Source: Hydrangea macrophylla (lineage: Eukaryota; Streptophyta; Magnoliopsida; Cornales; Hydrangeaceae). From it: 64,000 nucleotides of DNA. The notes under the pieces are model-generated. The model worked only from the letters and a program-made list of their open reading frames with translations, had not been told where the DNA came from and made no database searches. Below, one piece after another: positions 46,621-58,390 of this stretch; the first letter of the stretch is position 1, and each line of letters begins with the position of its first letter. A program made the translations under genes and the position numbers. The DNA lies in NCBI GenBank assembly GCA_033977485.1, contig CM066988.1:138546859-138610858 (forward strand). Reading direction: 5' to 3'.

Positions 46621-48154
46621 TATAAAAATAATTTATTATAACTAATACCCGCGGGTCAACCCAGGTCCGAATCCGTACCCACGGGTTACCCATATATACA
46701 CACGCAGAGGTCCAACTTAAAAAGTCCAACACGACCCACTAACAATTAATATAACCCGAACCATTAACCATTTACACACTCAAACTAAACCACCCACATT
46801 TGTACCCGACCCGACCCAACGGGTAAACGATATAACCCGAAGACCCACTGGTCGCGTCTTCTCCGGCGAGGCCAGGCTGCCGCCGGCGAGCCCGATTTTG
46901 GCCGGAAAGTTTCAAACGGCCATATCTTCGCCGTCTCTTCACGAAAATTGCTAATTCCAATGCCAATGGGTCCGGTTTGGGCTCCTCTATCCCATACTAG
47001 GAGCTTAGGACCGGTTTCATTCGTTTTGATAACCTACGGATGGATTATTCTTTTTAGGTTTGCAAAGAATAATGTTGTGCATGGTGGTCCAAACCTTGTT
47101 CTATTCAAAAGCTGCTGTTAGGGGATCTAACTGGGACCTATAGGGCCAGTTTGGTTTCATTTTTAAGAGGTCTAGTGAAGTTTGTGAAAATGAGCTCCGG
47201 TGAGGTGCTTTAATGGCCACCGAGGCTAAAAAAGAGCCTTAGGCTCTGTTTGTTTCGAAAAGGAAGGTCAGGGTGTGTGTGTGTGAAGGTGTGAAATGAT
47301 ACAGAAATAAAATAGGGAGGAGGGGAAGTGTATACCTCAACCTCAGGTTCTCTCTCTCTCAAATCTCCGGCGAGGCTCCTCTCTCTCTCTCTCTCTCTCT
47401 CTCGGGTGAGATCTCTCTCTCTCTCTCTCTGCCTCCTCAATTCTTATGCACACACATAGGTATATACACAGTTTATAGAATCTGTGTGATGTAAAATGGA
47501 AGAGATGGAGGAGACATTTGATTTAGATGGTGCATTGGGGAAGGAAAAATGTGGCCGGCGGTGGGGGTGTGTGTGTGTGGTCCGGCGGGTAGAGGAGGGT
47601 GGTGTTTGGGTGATGGTATTAACCATAGGGTAATGGTAAGATAGGTTAGTACGCTTGCCACATTTAGGTTGATTCCCGTTTCCAAAATTGTATAGTTTAG
47701 CCGTCGCTTAGGAATACGTGCTACACAGACTAATTCTCGGACAGATTTTATGAGTTTACGTGTAATGCAGTCCGGGTTCGTATTTTATAGTCTAGGAAGT
47801 CAGTATTTAAATACGTACACGTATGAGTTCGGGTCTCTAGGATTAAAACTTAAAATACTGAATTCAATACAAACCAAAATACGGGGACTCGTTATATTAA
47901 CTATAGGAAATTTACGGGTATTACAGGTTTCCAGAGACTCTTGCTCTCTGTCCTTCCCAATACAGTCAACTGGGTTCCCGATCAGTCGACCGGACCTCTA
48001 TTTTCAAATGGTAATGATTATGCATGTGTTTTAAATGGAAAATTCTTTTACTTCAGTACTTTATGGTTCTTTTTAGAATACCTGGGTGTTTAGTGCGTGC
48101 CTTGGTGGCGTGCCATGTGTCCTAGAGCCCTATGGGTGGTTTCGGGGAGTGACA

Positions 48155-48737
48155 CCATCGAGACCTTCGACCATTCGAAAGATACACTATAATAACCCAG
48201 GCTAGCAAAGGTACCTTGGATCGGTCGAAGGTACCCCTTGGACCACCTCTGACTTGGGCATTGCTTTTTCTAAAGCTTGAAAATTTTTGAAATCTAATTT
48301 GGTTTTTACTTAACCTATAGATAGTCTATTATGAAAAAAAATAATATTACTTTTGATTTCTAAAGCACCGTTTGGTAGCAAATTCTCAAAAACCTAGATG
48401 TTAGTAAACTTTCAAAACAATCTTGAACCAATGTTTTTTTTTCCTCAATGGGACTTCACCCTACTTTCTTATAAACTCATTTCATAACCAAAACTATGTT
48501 GATTGACCATATTTGACCTGTTTGGTCCTCGTGGGTCTATTATTAGCTTATAGACTTTTTCTTAGAAATCCACGTAGGGTTCCTCATTGATTCCACGATT
48601 TATGATTGGTCTACACATGATCATTCGTCACCATTCTTCTTATGTTTGACTCGTTGACTTAGCCCTCATGGCATGGTTTTTAGGCCGTTACACTATCGAT
48701 CACTTTTTTAATCATCGAAAAACCAAATCTCTTATTT
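48155..48737. other. Flank between gypsy A LTR and the second copia element
   Basis: No gene recognised. Starts CCATCGAGACCTTCGACC; GGTCGAAG phrases near 48155-48240 again have a TCGA core. Confidence 0.45.
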
Positions 48738-48944
48738 GTACAGAAGAAAGAGATAGGAGGAATAATTTTCAATGTATTATTCATCCAATATGTATGGGTT
48801 TATATACAAACTAGGAAAACTAAAAAAGGAAAGAAAAAGAAAGGAAATAAAAAGATTACAATCAATCATAATTAAATCATAATTAGTCTATCCCTAAAAA
48901 TTCCTAATTGGGTTTGACCATAATCAATATATTCCAACACTCTC
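48738..48944 (-). mobile_element. Putative 3' LTR of the second copia element
   Basis: On the minus strand it starts TGTTGGAATATATTGATT right after the purine tract CTTGAGGGAGAG (48945-48958), as in many short-LTR copia elements. The far boundary (TGTACAG at 48738) is a guess from the TG...CA rule; the partner LTR is outside the window. Confidence 0.6.
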
Positions 48945-48958
48945 CCTCAAGCCGGAGC

Positions 48959-50214
48959 TGGAGTAAAGATATTAATCAGAGTTAGCTTGATCAAAGACGA
49001 CTTCAGAAGTAAGGGACCAACGGACTTTGTAAACATATCGGCAGTTTGATCAGTGGAAGACACAAATTCTAGGACGATGATTTTAGATCAAACTTTCTCT
49101 CTAATGAAGTAAACATCGACTTCAATATGCTTCATATGTTCATGGAGGACTGAGTCAAAGGCAAGCATAAGGGCAGACTTCTTATCACAGAATAGGGTAG
49201 ACGAGCCACTAACTGGAAAACCCAATTCTTTCAGTATTGAACGAACCTATAGGAGCTCACATGTTCCCTGGGCTATGGCCCGATACTCTACTTCAGCGGA
49301 AGAATGAGAAACCACAGCTTGTTTCTTGCTTTTCCACGAGATAAGATGATTTCCATAGAACGTACAGAACCCAGATGTGGACTAACAATCACTCTTAGAT
49401 CCAACATAGTCGGCATCCATGAAGTAGGATACTCCATATTGTGTTCATGCAGAGTAAAATAATCCAAGACCTGGACAAGTCTTGAGATACCGAAGAATAT
49501 GATGAACAACATCTAGGTGAGATGATCGATAAGATGACCAACAAGCTGTTGATATACCGAAGCATCAGGAAGAAGTTCCCTAGACTAAATGGACAGCTTA
49601 TGATTGGGATCCATGGGGTAGAGGCAGGACGACACCCTATCATACTTGTATATCTCAAAAGATCTAGAGCATATTTTCGTTGAGATAGTGAGATTCCCTG
49701 ACGAGAGCGAGCAACTTCTATCCCGAGAGAAGGGGACCCAAGTCCTTAACATCGAAAGATTAAATAAGGGCCTTCTTGACTTTAGTAATGCATGGAACAT
49801 CATCCCCTATAATAATAATATCATCCACATATACCAGTATAATAACTGTCCGCCCATCAGGTCAACGATGGGTAAAACAAGTATGATTAGAATGGCACCA
49901 AGTGAAACCCAAAGATAAAATAATATCACTAAACTGGTTAAACCAAGCCTGAAGAGATTGCTTAAGCCCATATAAAGATTTTCGAAGACGACATACCTTC
50001 CCTGAATACTCCCCCTCAGTGCGAAAACCAGGTGGAGGATCCATATAGATAGTTTCATCCAAATCCCCATTTAGGAAAGCATTTTTGACATCCATTTGGT
50101 GCAATGGCCAAGAGTAAGAGGCAGCTAGAGAGATAATAAGGCGAACTAAAGTCAATTTTGCTACAGGAGCAACGATAGCACTAAAGTCTTTACGAGAATC
50201 TGAGTGAAGCCATT
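48959..50214 (-). pseudogene. Second copia element: RT and RNase H part
   Basis: Minus-strand pieces give the RT start (VRLIISLAASYSWPLHQMDV, KNAFLNGDL near 50070), the PPPGF and KVCRLRKSLYGLKQS motifs, an intact active site LVYVDDIIIIGDD (about 49810-49845), and RNase H ending KHIEVDVYFIRE (about 49090-49130). Stops and frameshifts are frequent. The sequence breaks at 50214 against gypsy LTR C in the N-terminal part of RT. The upstream half of the element resumes at 63098. Confidence 0.8.
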
Positions 50215-50896
50215 TGTCACGCCCCGACGTAGCATAAATATGGAAAGCGTTTAATTTCCGTTATGGACCCGTAGGTCGTGACAGTTTGAAGGATCGATTC
50301 CGTCCCAAACGTCAACAACAAAACATAATAATCAGAGCAGCAATCAAGACTTATAAAATTTTCTAACTTATTACATATTATAGTACGGGTCATCTAAAGG
50401 CACATACCGCCTTGAAACAAAACAATAACTTAACGTCTATTACAGTCATCCTTAATACAAAACAGTTCATAAATTAAAGCATAGGATATTGATAACAGTT
50501 CTATCATCCAAAGCAGCCGTTCTCAGTTTGCATAATCATAATGTTCCACTTGATCAAAACCTGAAAAGCCTGAACACGAATGTCCAGGGCGCATCAACGC
50601 CGTCAGCTTCAAGAAGCTGGTGAGTATTAAAAACATAACTGTGAATGTAAAACATACTCATTTACCTCTTTCCATTTCTCAATTAATTCAACAAGTTTAT
50701 ATTAAAGCAAGGAGTTCATTTTAGGAAACAAGCACAATATTATTTAAAAGGTATAATTCAAATATATGTGACCGTGTATGAGAACAATGCACCATCTCAT
50801 CTTACTAACTCTTTTCTATCGACAAAACCCAACAATCCACTATCACACATCAATATCTTTGAAATACTCCGATAGCCACGCTTTAGCACAAGGGTG

Positions 50897-51220
50897 CCAG
50901 GGAATGTCCAGTTTGCCTCACACTTTGGTCCGGGGTACCAGGGAGTGTCCAATGCCTCACACTTTAATACATAATCCGCCATGAAAATATCGAAGGAACC
51001 CTCACCCAGTATCCAGACTCGGGTATCAGGGAGTGTCTGTAGGTCACACTTTAGCACTACCATGGGTGCCAGGGAATGTCCAAGTTCGGCTTCACACACT
51101 TTGACGCTACCATGGTCGTCAGGGAGTGTCCAATTTTGCCACCGTCGCATTTCAAAGACACCCTCGCCGCAATCTCAATCACAACACACTTTGGTACTCA
51201 CTTACCAGGGAGTGTCCACA
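50897..51220. repeat. Interspersed CAGGGARTGTCC repeats, first copy
   Basis: Six occurrences (about 50897, 50938, 51027, 51069, 51119 and 51209), each followed within 10-40 bp by CACACTTTRG or CACTTTGG. The duplicate block carries the matching set at about 52820-53145. Confidence 0.85.
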
Positions 51221-51632
51221 ACACAATCTCAACCGCACTCACTATACCACACTGTCCATTACTCTTTTCTATACTGACCAACACTCACCATGCATGTACA
51301 ACTGACTCTACATGAATGATATGTGACTTAATGCAGAAATATAAAGTACTGGGAACGATAACCATGGATATACGAGAAGAAATCAAATCTTATATGAAAC
51401 AACCGGTGAATTCATCAAAGAATGCTTTAATATGCTTTTATCGCTATTAGAACACAAGTGGGTCTACTTTGAAGCAATGCCCTCAAAAATGAGTTATAAT
51501 TTATATATATGAATTACATATCAAAAGAAAGGTCTTTGAGTCTAGTTTCCAACGCTTCAAACCGTGCGCATTTTCGAGTTTCCTAGAAGAAGTTATGGCC
51601 GTTTTAGTAAAAGTCGTCAGTGTTGAAAAATG

Positions 51633-51764
51633 TCAATCGATTGACAAAAGTGTCAATCGATTGGAGCACATACCAATCGATTGGAATATATATCAATCGA
51701 TTGGAACCCATGTCGATTGATTGGAACCCATATCAATCGATTGGAACCCATACCAATCGATTGG
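51633..51764. repeat. 20-bp array of CCAATCGATTGG palindromes (seven units)
   Basis: CAATCGATTG or a close variant starts at 51633, 51653, 51673, 51693, 51713, 51733 and 51753, an exact 20-bp period. Spacers are mostly GAACCCATAY. CCAATCGATTGG is a perfect 12-bp palindrome. Confidence 0.92.
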
Positions 51765-53562
51765 TATCAGCAGTTTCTCCCCTATTACGAATTTAAAGCC
51801 TATTTTTGACCCATTTTCAAATCTGAATGCAAACATGACTTATAATATATGGTTCTCTCCATTTTTCCGCAAGGATTATGAGTACACAATCGGTTTTAAC
51901 TAATTTCAACTATAGCTCTCGGATTTTACAAAAAACCGAGGGGTGACAAAACTTCAATTCTAATATACTTTCATATACAAATGAATTAAGCTCTAATACT
52001 TTAAATACAACCTCTAGGGACTGTAATCTTTCATTTTTATCTATCAAAACAGATTTTGGTTAAGTTTGGAAAATTAAGATTTTCAAGCTTGAGCTTCCAT
52101 GGATACATTAACAATGGTGAAATCAAAATCACACATGGATGAGCAGTAACTAAACATGGATTACATTCATAGTGAGTTAGTAATACTCACAAAGGTGCTA
52201 GCACAAAGAATTAGAGACCAAGAATTTCCGCCTAATAATCCGTCGTCTTGAATTCATAGTAAAGCAATCAAGACCTACAAATATTTTTCTAACTTATTAC
52301 ATATTACAGTACGGGTCATCTAAAGGCACAGACCACCTTGAAACAAAACAATATCTATCATCTATTACAATCATCCTTATTACAAAATAGTTTATAACTT
52401 AAAGCATAGGATACTGATAACAGTTCTATCATCCAAAGCAGCCGTTCTCAGTTTGCATAATCATAATGTTCCGCTTGATCAAAACCTGAAAAGCCTGAAC
52501 ACGAATGTCCAGGGCGCATCAACGCCGTCAACTTCAAGAAGCTGGTGAATATTAAAAACATAACTGTGAATGTAAAACATACTCATTTACCTCTTTCCAT
52601 TTCTCAATTAATTCAACAAGTTTATATTAAAGCAAGGAGTTCATTTTAGGAAACAAGCACAATATTATTTAAAAGGTATAATTCAAATATATGTGACCGT
52701 GTATGAGAACAATGCACCATCTCATCTTACTGACTCTTTTCTCTCGACAAAACCCAACAATCCACTATCACACATCAGTATCTTTGAAATACTCCGATAG
52801 CCACACTTTAGCACAGGGGTGCCAGGGAATGTCTAGTTTGCCTTACACTTTGGTCCGGGGTACCAGGGAGTGTCCAATGCCTCACACTTTAATACATAAT
52901 CCGCCATGCAAATATCGAAGGAACCCTCACGCAGTATCCAGACTCGGGTATCAAGGAGTGTCTGTAGGCCACACTTTAGCACTACCATAGGTGCCAGGGA
53001 ATGTCCAAGTTCTGCTTCACCCACTTTGACGCTACCATGGTCGTCAGGGAGTGTCCAGTTTTGCCACCGTTGCATTTCAAAGACACCCCCGCCGCAATCT
53101 CAATCACAACACACTTTGGTACTCACTTACCAGGGAGTGTCCACAACACAATCTCAATCGCACTCACTATACCACACTGTCCATTACTCTTTTCCATACT
53201 GACCAACATTCACACTCACCATGCACGTACAACTGACTCCACATGAATGATATGTGACTTAATACAGAAATATAAAGTACTGGGAACGATAACCATGGAT
53301 ATACGAGAAGAAATCAAATCTTATATGAAACAACCGGTGAATTCATCAAAGAATGCTTTAATATGCTTTTATCGCTATTAGAACACAAGTGGGTCTACTT
53401 TGAAGTAATGCCCTAAAAAATAAGTTATAATTTGTGTATATGAATTACATATCAAAAGAAAGGTCTTTGAGTCTAGTTTCCAACGCTTCAAACCGTGCGC
53501 TATTTCGAGTTTCCTAGAGGAAGTTATGGCCGTTTTAGTAAAAGTCGTCAGTGCTGAAAAAT

Positions 53563-53634
53563 GCCAATCAATTGGAACAAGTTCCAATCGATTGGAACCC
53601 ATACCAATCGATTGGTAAACATGCCAATCGATTG
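53563..53634. repeat. 20-bp array of CCAATCGATTGG palindromes (four units), duplicate copy
   Basis: CCAATCAATTGG (53563) and CCAATCGATTGG at 53583, 53603 and 53623, again every 20 bp. Confidence 0.92.
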
Positions 53635-55050
53635 GCATCAGCAGTTTCTCCCCTGTTACAAATTTAAAGCCTCTTTTTGACCCATTTTCAAATTCGAATG
53701 CAAACATGACTTGTAATACATGGTTCTCTCCGTTTTTCTGCAAGGATTGCGAATACGCGATCGGTTTTAACTAATTTCAATCGTAGCTCTCGGATTTTAC
53801 GAAAAGCTGAGGGGTGACAAAACTTCAATTCTAATATACTTTCGTATACGAATGAATTAAGCTCCAATACTTTAAATACAACCTCTAGGGACTGTAATCT
53901 TTCATTTTTATCTATCAAAAAGGATTTTGGATAAGTTTGAAATGTCACCATTTTTGAGCTTCAAGTTTTCATACAAAATTAACAATGGTGGTTTTACAAA
54001 TACAACCATAAACACAGTAAATAAGCATGAATTACATTCATAGTGAGTTAGTAATACTCACTGAGATTTGAGATAGAAGTATTATTGAGAGAGTAAATCA
54101 AAATAGGAAATCCAAGCTTCAAGCTTTCAAGCTATGGAGGTTGGGCTCTTTCTCTCTCTCAAAATTCAGTAAGGAACTCTCAAACCCTCTCTGTAATTAC
54201 AAGATTGTAATTGTGCAGAATGTGTGAGTGTGTAGTGTACATATAGAGAAAGTAAATTGAAGAACTTGGGCTCCAAGTCCTTTGTTCTTCACTCTACAAA
54301 TGGGTTTTGTTTCTAAATTTCTTAACCACAAATTATACACACAACCAAATCACAGTTTAATCATACATACGTATATACATGAGTTATACAACTCAACAGT
54401 TTCTCAAGAGCCAAGTAGATTCATAGGGGGCAATTTCCAAAAGTGCTTGGGAAAGGAAGCTTATGGCACAACATTACTTACACAATTTAGGCATAGCCAA
54501 ACAAAGCTTTATCAAGTTGCTAGGAAATCACTTATGATGTTTGGAAAAAAAACAACTTGTGGTACTAGGATTTGTACATACTCAAATGCATCAATCAAAC
54601 AAGCTTAGGTGATCATTGCAAGCATTAATGAGGTTATAGCAAGTGTCACTTCATGATTGGTGGAAAATCCAATATTGTGGGAGATTAACGCGGCGCTGAC
54701 AGTTTTGAAAGTAAACTGGTATTTTCGTGGCGCGGTGGTCACCCCAAAAATACAAAAAATTTATTTTAACGAAAGAAATACTTTTCTGGTGTTATAAAAA
54801 TACAGTTTGAGTTAAACGGGAATGTTTTCACCGTTTTTGAAATTCAACACGGGTAACATTAAAATTTATAAAATTGAAGTTTGACCCCAAAAGAAATTTC
54901 AATATGAATTGGACAAGAAATTTAGATTCAAAACATGAGGACTGTAATTAAAATAAAAGCAATACTAAATGAATTTAATTATGACAATGCAAATACAAAT
55001 TAAATATGGACATGCTCAAATTAAAATTAAATGAAATGCAGGTTGTTACA

Positions 55051-55066
55051 TCCTTCCTCCCTTAAA
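55051..55066 (-). promoter_or_regulatory. Polypurine tract of gypsy C
   Basis: On the minus strand TTTAAGGGAGGAAGGA lies directly before the LTR start TGTAACAACC. Confidence 0.8.
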
Positions 55067-56969
55067 CAGGATTTCGTCCCCGAAATCAAGACTAACTAGT
55101 CATGAAACAACTCCGGGTACTTCTTCATCATATCAGCTTCAACTTCCCACGAGGCTTCATCCTCGTCATGGTGATTCCATTGAACCTTTACCAACGGAAT
55201 GTCTTTATTCCTCAGCTTCTTGATAATCTGATCTAGAATCTTCACGGGTCTTTCCTTGTAAGAGAGGTTATGACTTGTCTCAATATCATCATAACTAACC
55301 ACATGCGAGGGGTCTCGTATGTACTTTCTCAACATACTCACATGGAATACATTATGAACCCCAGACATCTTTGGTGGCAGTGCGAGTCGATAAGCTACTA
55401 TCCCGACACGTTCCAAAATCTCAAACAGTCCAATGAAATATGGGACTAACTTTCCTCTCTTGAGACCAAAACGTACCACTCCTCAAGTCGGTGAAACCTT
55501 AAGAAGTACGTGATCTCCGACACTGAACTCCAATTCTTTTCGACGTCGATCGGCACTACTCTTGTACCTGCTCTAAGTGGTTCTCATCCTTTCCTTGACC
55601 AAAGAAATCTTCTCGTTGGTTTCTCTAACCAAATCTGGTCCTAGGAACTCTGTGTTCCCGACCTCTGCCCAACACAACGGAGAACGACATGGTCGTCCGT
55701 ACAATGCTTCGAATGGAGTCATCCCGATACTCGTGTGATAGCTATTGTTATGGGCAAATTCAACCAAAGGCAAGTGTGTCTCCCAAGATTCTTCAAAATC
55801 GATAACACAAGCACTAAGCATATCCTCCATGATCTGATTAACATGCTCGATTTGCCCATCTGTCTGAGGGTGAAAGGCAGTACTCATTTTGAGCGAGGTT
55901 CCCATAGCTTCTTGCAGACTTTCTTAGAATCCAGAACTGAAACGTGCATCGCGGTCTGACACAATTGACACAGGCGCTCCGTGAAGTTTCACAACTTGTT
56001 GTATGAACATCCGGCTCATCTTTTCTACCGGGTATGTCATACTATAAGCAATGAAATGAGCCAACTTAGTCAATCGATCAACAATTACCCAGATAGCGTC
56101 ATGATTCCGCTGTGATCGAGGCAATCCCACTACAAAATCCATGGTAATGTGCTCCCACTTCCAACCTGGAACAGGTAAGGGTTGTAACAATCCCAAGGTT
56201 TCTGGTGTTCGTCTTTGACTTGTTGACACGTCAAACACTTTGATACAAATTCGGCCACGTCCTTCTTCATACCTTCCCACCAGAAATTTCTCTTCAAATC
56301 CTTGTACATTTTCATTCCGCCTGGGTGAACTGTATATCTTGACTTATGTGCTTCTTCCAGGATATCATTTCTTAGCTCTTCATCACCTGGCATATATAAT
56401 CTATCTCTGCACCGATATCCTCCATCAATTCCTACCTTCCATTCTGTCGGATTTTTCTCTGACATCTTCGCAAACCATGCTTAAAACTTCTCATCTTCTT
56501 TCTGAGCTCCAATAATGCAGTCTATCACAACAGGCTGTAGGACAAGACATCCGAAAAGTTGTCCTTCTTCTTCTTCAGCACTCTGTACATCGAACTCCAC
56601 CAACGTCTCCAATGCTCGCCATTCTCTAACCATTAAGGAGGCGATCGTCTCACAAGTCTGCTGACTCAAAGCATCAGCAACCACATTAGCTTTACCAGGG
56701 TGGTACTCTAACGTGAAGTCGTAATCTTTGATCAGCTCCATCCATCTGCGTTGTCTCATGTTCAACTCTTTCTGTGTGAACAAGTATTTCAGACTCTTGT
56801 GATCAGAGAATAAATCAAACTTCTCACCGTAGAGATAGTGTCTCCAAATCTTGAGTGCAAAAACTACTACAGCCAACTCCAAATCATGAATGGGATAGTT
56901 CAACTCATTCGGCTTCAGCTGTCTGGATCCATAGGGGATAACTCTACCATCTTGCATAAGTACACAACT
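55067..56969 (-). pseudogene. Gypsy C pol: RNase H, integrase, chromodomain-like C-terminus
   Basis: Read on the minus strand from 56969: RT-linked RNase H ([56 protein letters not shown]), then the integrase zinc region (a His pair in HKSRYTVHPG and CLTC), the core with MDFVVGLPRS, VIVDRLTKLAHF, VSDRDARF and FHPQTDGQIE, and last a chromodomain-like end (VQWNHHDEDEASWEVEADM). The C-terminal type fits Tekay/Del-like chromoviruses. Frameshifts between blocks and stops (for example before the integrase zinc region and near 55490) disable it. Gag, protease and the RT polymerase are absent because the sequence ends at 56969/56970 against LTR B-prime. Confidence 0.88.
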
Positions 56970-57049
56970 TGTAATACCCGGTATTTTCAATAATTATTAT
57001 TACAATAAGATTCTATATACTTCCCTTGACCATACTTGAAGTTTCACTT

Positions 57050-57222
57050 TCAATCGATCGAAGTTCTCTCAAGCGATTGAGAGTTTCAATTTTCAAGTGA
57101 TTGAACCCTGCTCGATCAATGGAAACCATGCCGACACAAATTTATTACGTGTTCCCCTTTTCAATCGATTGAATCGATCTCGATCAATCGAACCTGACCG
57201 ATCTGTTCTCAATCAATCGAAC
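57050..57222. repeat. TCAATCGATTGA-type palindromes in LTR B-prime, left block
   Basis: TCAATCGATCGA (57050), TCAAGCGATTGA (57069), TCAAGTGATTGA (57093), TCAATCGATTGA (57161, perfect 12-bp palindrome), then GATCTCGATCAATCGAAC and CTCAATCAATCGAAC. Confidence 0.85.
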
Positions 57223-57460
57223 GCGTTTGCAAACCTTATCTCAGTTCTGCGCTGGAATGCCACCTACCCCTTCCCTTTCCCTATATATATACTCTATTGT
57301 TAATATCATACGATACGCGATACATATCGTACGATTCAATACGATATAGAGAGAAAATGATACGCATCGCAGGTATGAATCGAAGTGTGTTAATAATCGC
57401 AAGATCGAATCGTGATTCATTGTGTATATTACGATTCGATATACGATACAGAATCGTACG

Positions 57461-57620
57461 ATACTATCTGTGGGTCTTTGAAACCCATTTTTTGCCTTTT
57501 GCTGACTTAATTAAAAGTTGGTGACAACTGGACAACATACATACTATCTGTGGGTCTTTGGAACCCACCTTTTGCCTTTTGCTGACTTAATTCAAAGCTA
57601 GTGATAGCCTGGACAGCATA
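57461..57620. repeat. 80-bp tandem duplication
   Basis: 57461-57540 and 57541-57620 both begin ATACTATCTGTGGGTCTTTG and include TTTTGCCTTTTGCTGACTTA; about ten differences are seen. Confidence 0.9.
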
Positions 57621-57712
57621 TGTGATATATTATATCTATATATAATATGTTTTTACTAAATTAAGAGAAAAGAAACAAAAACAAAAACAAAAGTCAAACA
57701 AAAACAAAAGCT

Positions 57713-57715
<3 letters not shown>

Positions 57716-57751
<36 letters not shown>
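57716..57751. repeat. (CT)n microsatellite
   Basis: About 17 CT units inside the hAT element. Confidence 0.85.
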
Positions 57752-57754
<3 letters not shown>

Positions 57755-58095
57755 GGACTGCCGACAGAGACAATCTCTGTTTCTAAGTGTTTCCTCCATT
57801 TTCTTTTTGTTTTTTCTTGAAAGAAAATAGTGGTTCCAAGTCAACCCAAGTCCCTCCCTCATAAACCCTCTTCTCGATCACTTTATTGTAAACAAAAAAA
57901 CCCACCTTTTTTTTTTCTCTCTCTCTATCTATCTTTTTCTCTCTCGTATGGACTGTAGTGGTCCCAAAAAGCCGACAGCTTTAAGGTGGTCCCGACTCCC
58001 AAATATTTGGGGATTTCTTCAAAGTGGTCGCAAATCTCTTTATTGAAGGCATTTATTGGGGTAAGAATCTCTAAATCTATTTATTAAAGACATAG

Positions 58096-58271
58096 AACAC
58101 TTCTAGTAAGGATGCCCTTACTTTATGAAGTTAAGGACTTCTGTCCCTGCCGTTAGATCGAGTTTTCATTAAGGGTACTGTTGTCATTTCATTTATTAAA
58201 GTGATGATCTAACAGCTAAAAACAGAAGTCCTTAACTTAGTAAAGTAAGGACGTCCTTACTAGAAGTGTTC
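58096..58271. mobile_element. MITE (176 bp), GAACACTTCTAG ends, TA target site
   Basis: GAACACTTCTAGTAAGGA is mirrored by TCCTTACTAGAAGTGTTC, and the arms extend about 60 bp with minor mismatches. TA lies on both sides. The inner phrase GTTTTCATTAAGGGTA is shared with 35284-35463. Confidence 0.82.
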
Positions 58272-58390
58272 TAATTAAAGACATGCACATTATTAAAGGA
58301 ATTTATTGAAGTTTAATTTAGTGGTTGAAAAATAATCATTGGGGGTAAGAATATTCTATATTTACTTCACCTTTTTGGATTTGATTAAGT

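Larger units (their letters stand above)
44017..47925 (-). mobile_element. Gypsy family B solo LTR (3909 bp)
   Basis: On the minus strand it starts TGTAATACCCGTAAATTTCC and ends TACTCCGGGGCGTGACA. A perfect 5-bp duplication GGTTT flanks it (44012-44016 and 47926-47930). It has no coding region. Sub-blocks are four copies of a 29-bp GCTATCGTCGCC...CCTATAGC repeat (44755-45040), an AT-rich array of CTAATC-N3-GATTAA type units (46345-46620), and CT repeats (47378-47430). Long LTRs with these ends are usual for chromodomain gypsy elements. Confidence 0.88.
40367..48154 (+). mobile_element. Gypsy family A LTR copy (plus orientation), host to two nested solo LTRs
   Basis: Pieces at 40570-40760, 42600-43120, 43430-43470 and 48100-48154 match, in reverse orientation and in order, the solo LTR at 22807-26949: GTGGCAGT...GACATGTG; TATTCGGACTC; TATATTGTAGTGGTTATTGAA; and CCTTGGTGG...GAGTGACA at the end. 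The left boundary is approximate (TATAATACCCC at about 40369). No internal region is present. Insertions are a copia solo LTR (40880-42509) and a gypsy B solo LTR (44017-47925). A TCGACTGG motif cluster lies on both sides of the latter. Confidence 0.72.
50340..54061. repeat. Tandem duplication of a 1.9-kb block inside LTR C
   Basis: GCAATCAAGAC at 50340 recurs at 52264, and AGTAATACTCAC ends both units (near 52190 and 54061). Long stretches are nearly identical. The second unit is about 50 bp shorter, largely because its ATCGAT array has four units instead of seven. Confidence 0.9.
50215..55050 (-). mobile_element. 3' LTR of gypsy family C (4836 bp) with internal tandem duplication
   Basis: On the minus strand it starts TGTAACAACCTGC right after a polypurine tract and ends CGTCGGGGCGTGACA. 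It contains two collinear copies of a 1.9-kb block (50340-52190 and 52264-54061). Each copy has an interspersed CAGGGARTGTCC array and a 20-bp ATCGAT palindrome array. The coding part of the element follows at 55067-56969; the 5' LTR is missing. Confidence 0.8.

Noticed and set aside
48155..48240. Further member of the TCGA palindrome cluster
   Set aside because: CTTCGACC and GGTCGAAGG have the TCGA core but are not symmetric and lie outside the LTR; counted only as a remark.
51721..51903. Plus-strand frame with SIDWNPYQSIG repeats
   Set aside because: It is the 20-bp palindrome array read through; seven units of 20 bp are not codon-phased, so no protein repeat is selected.
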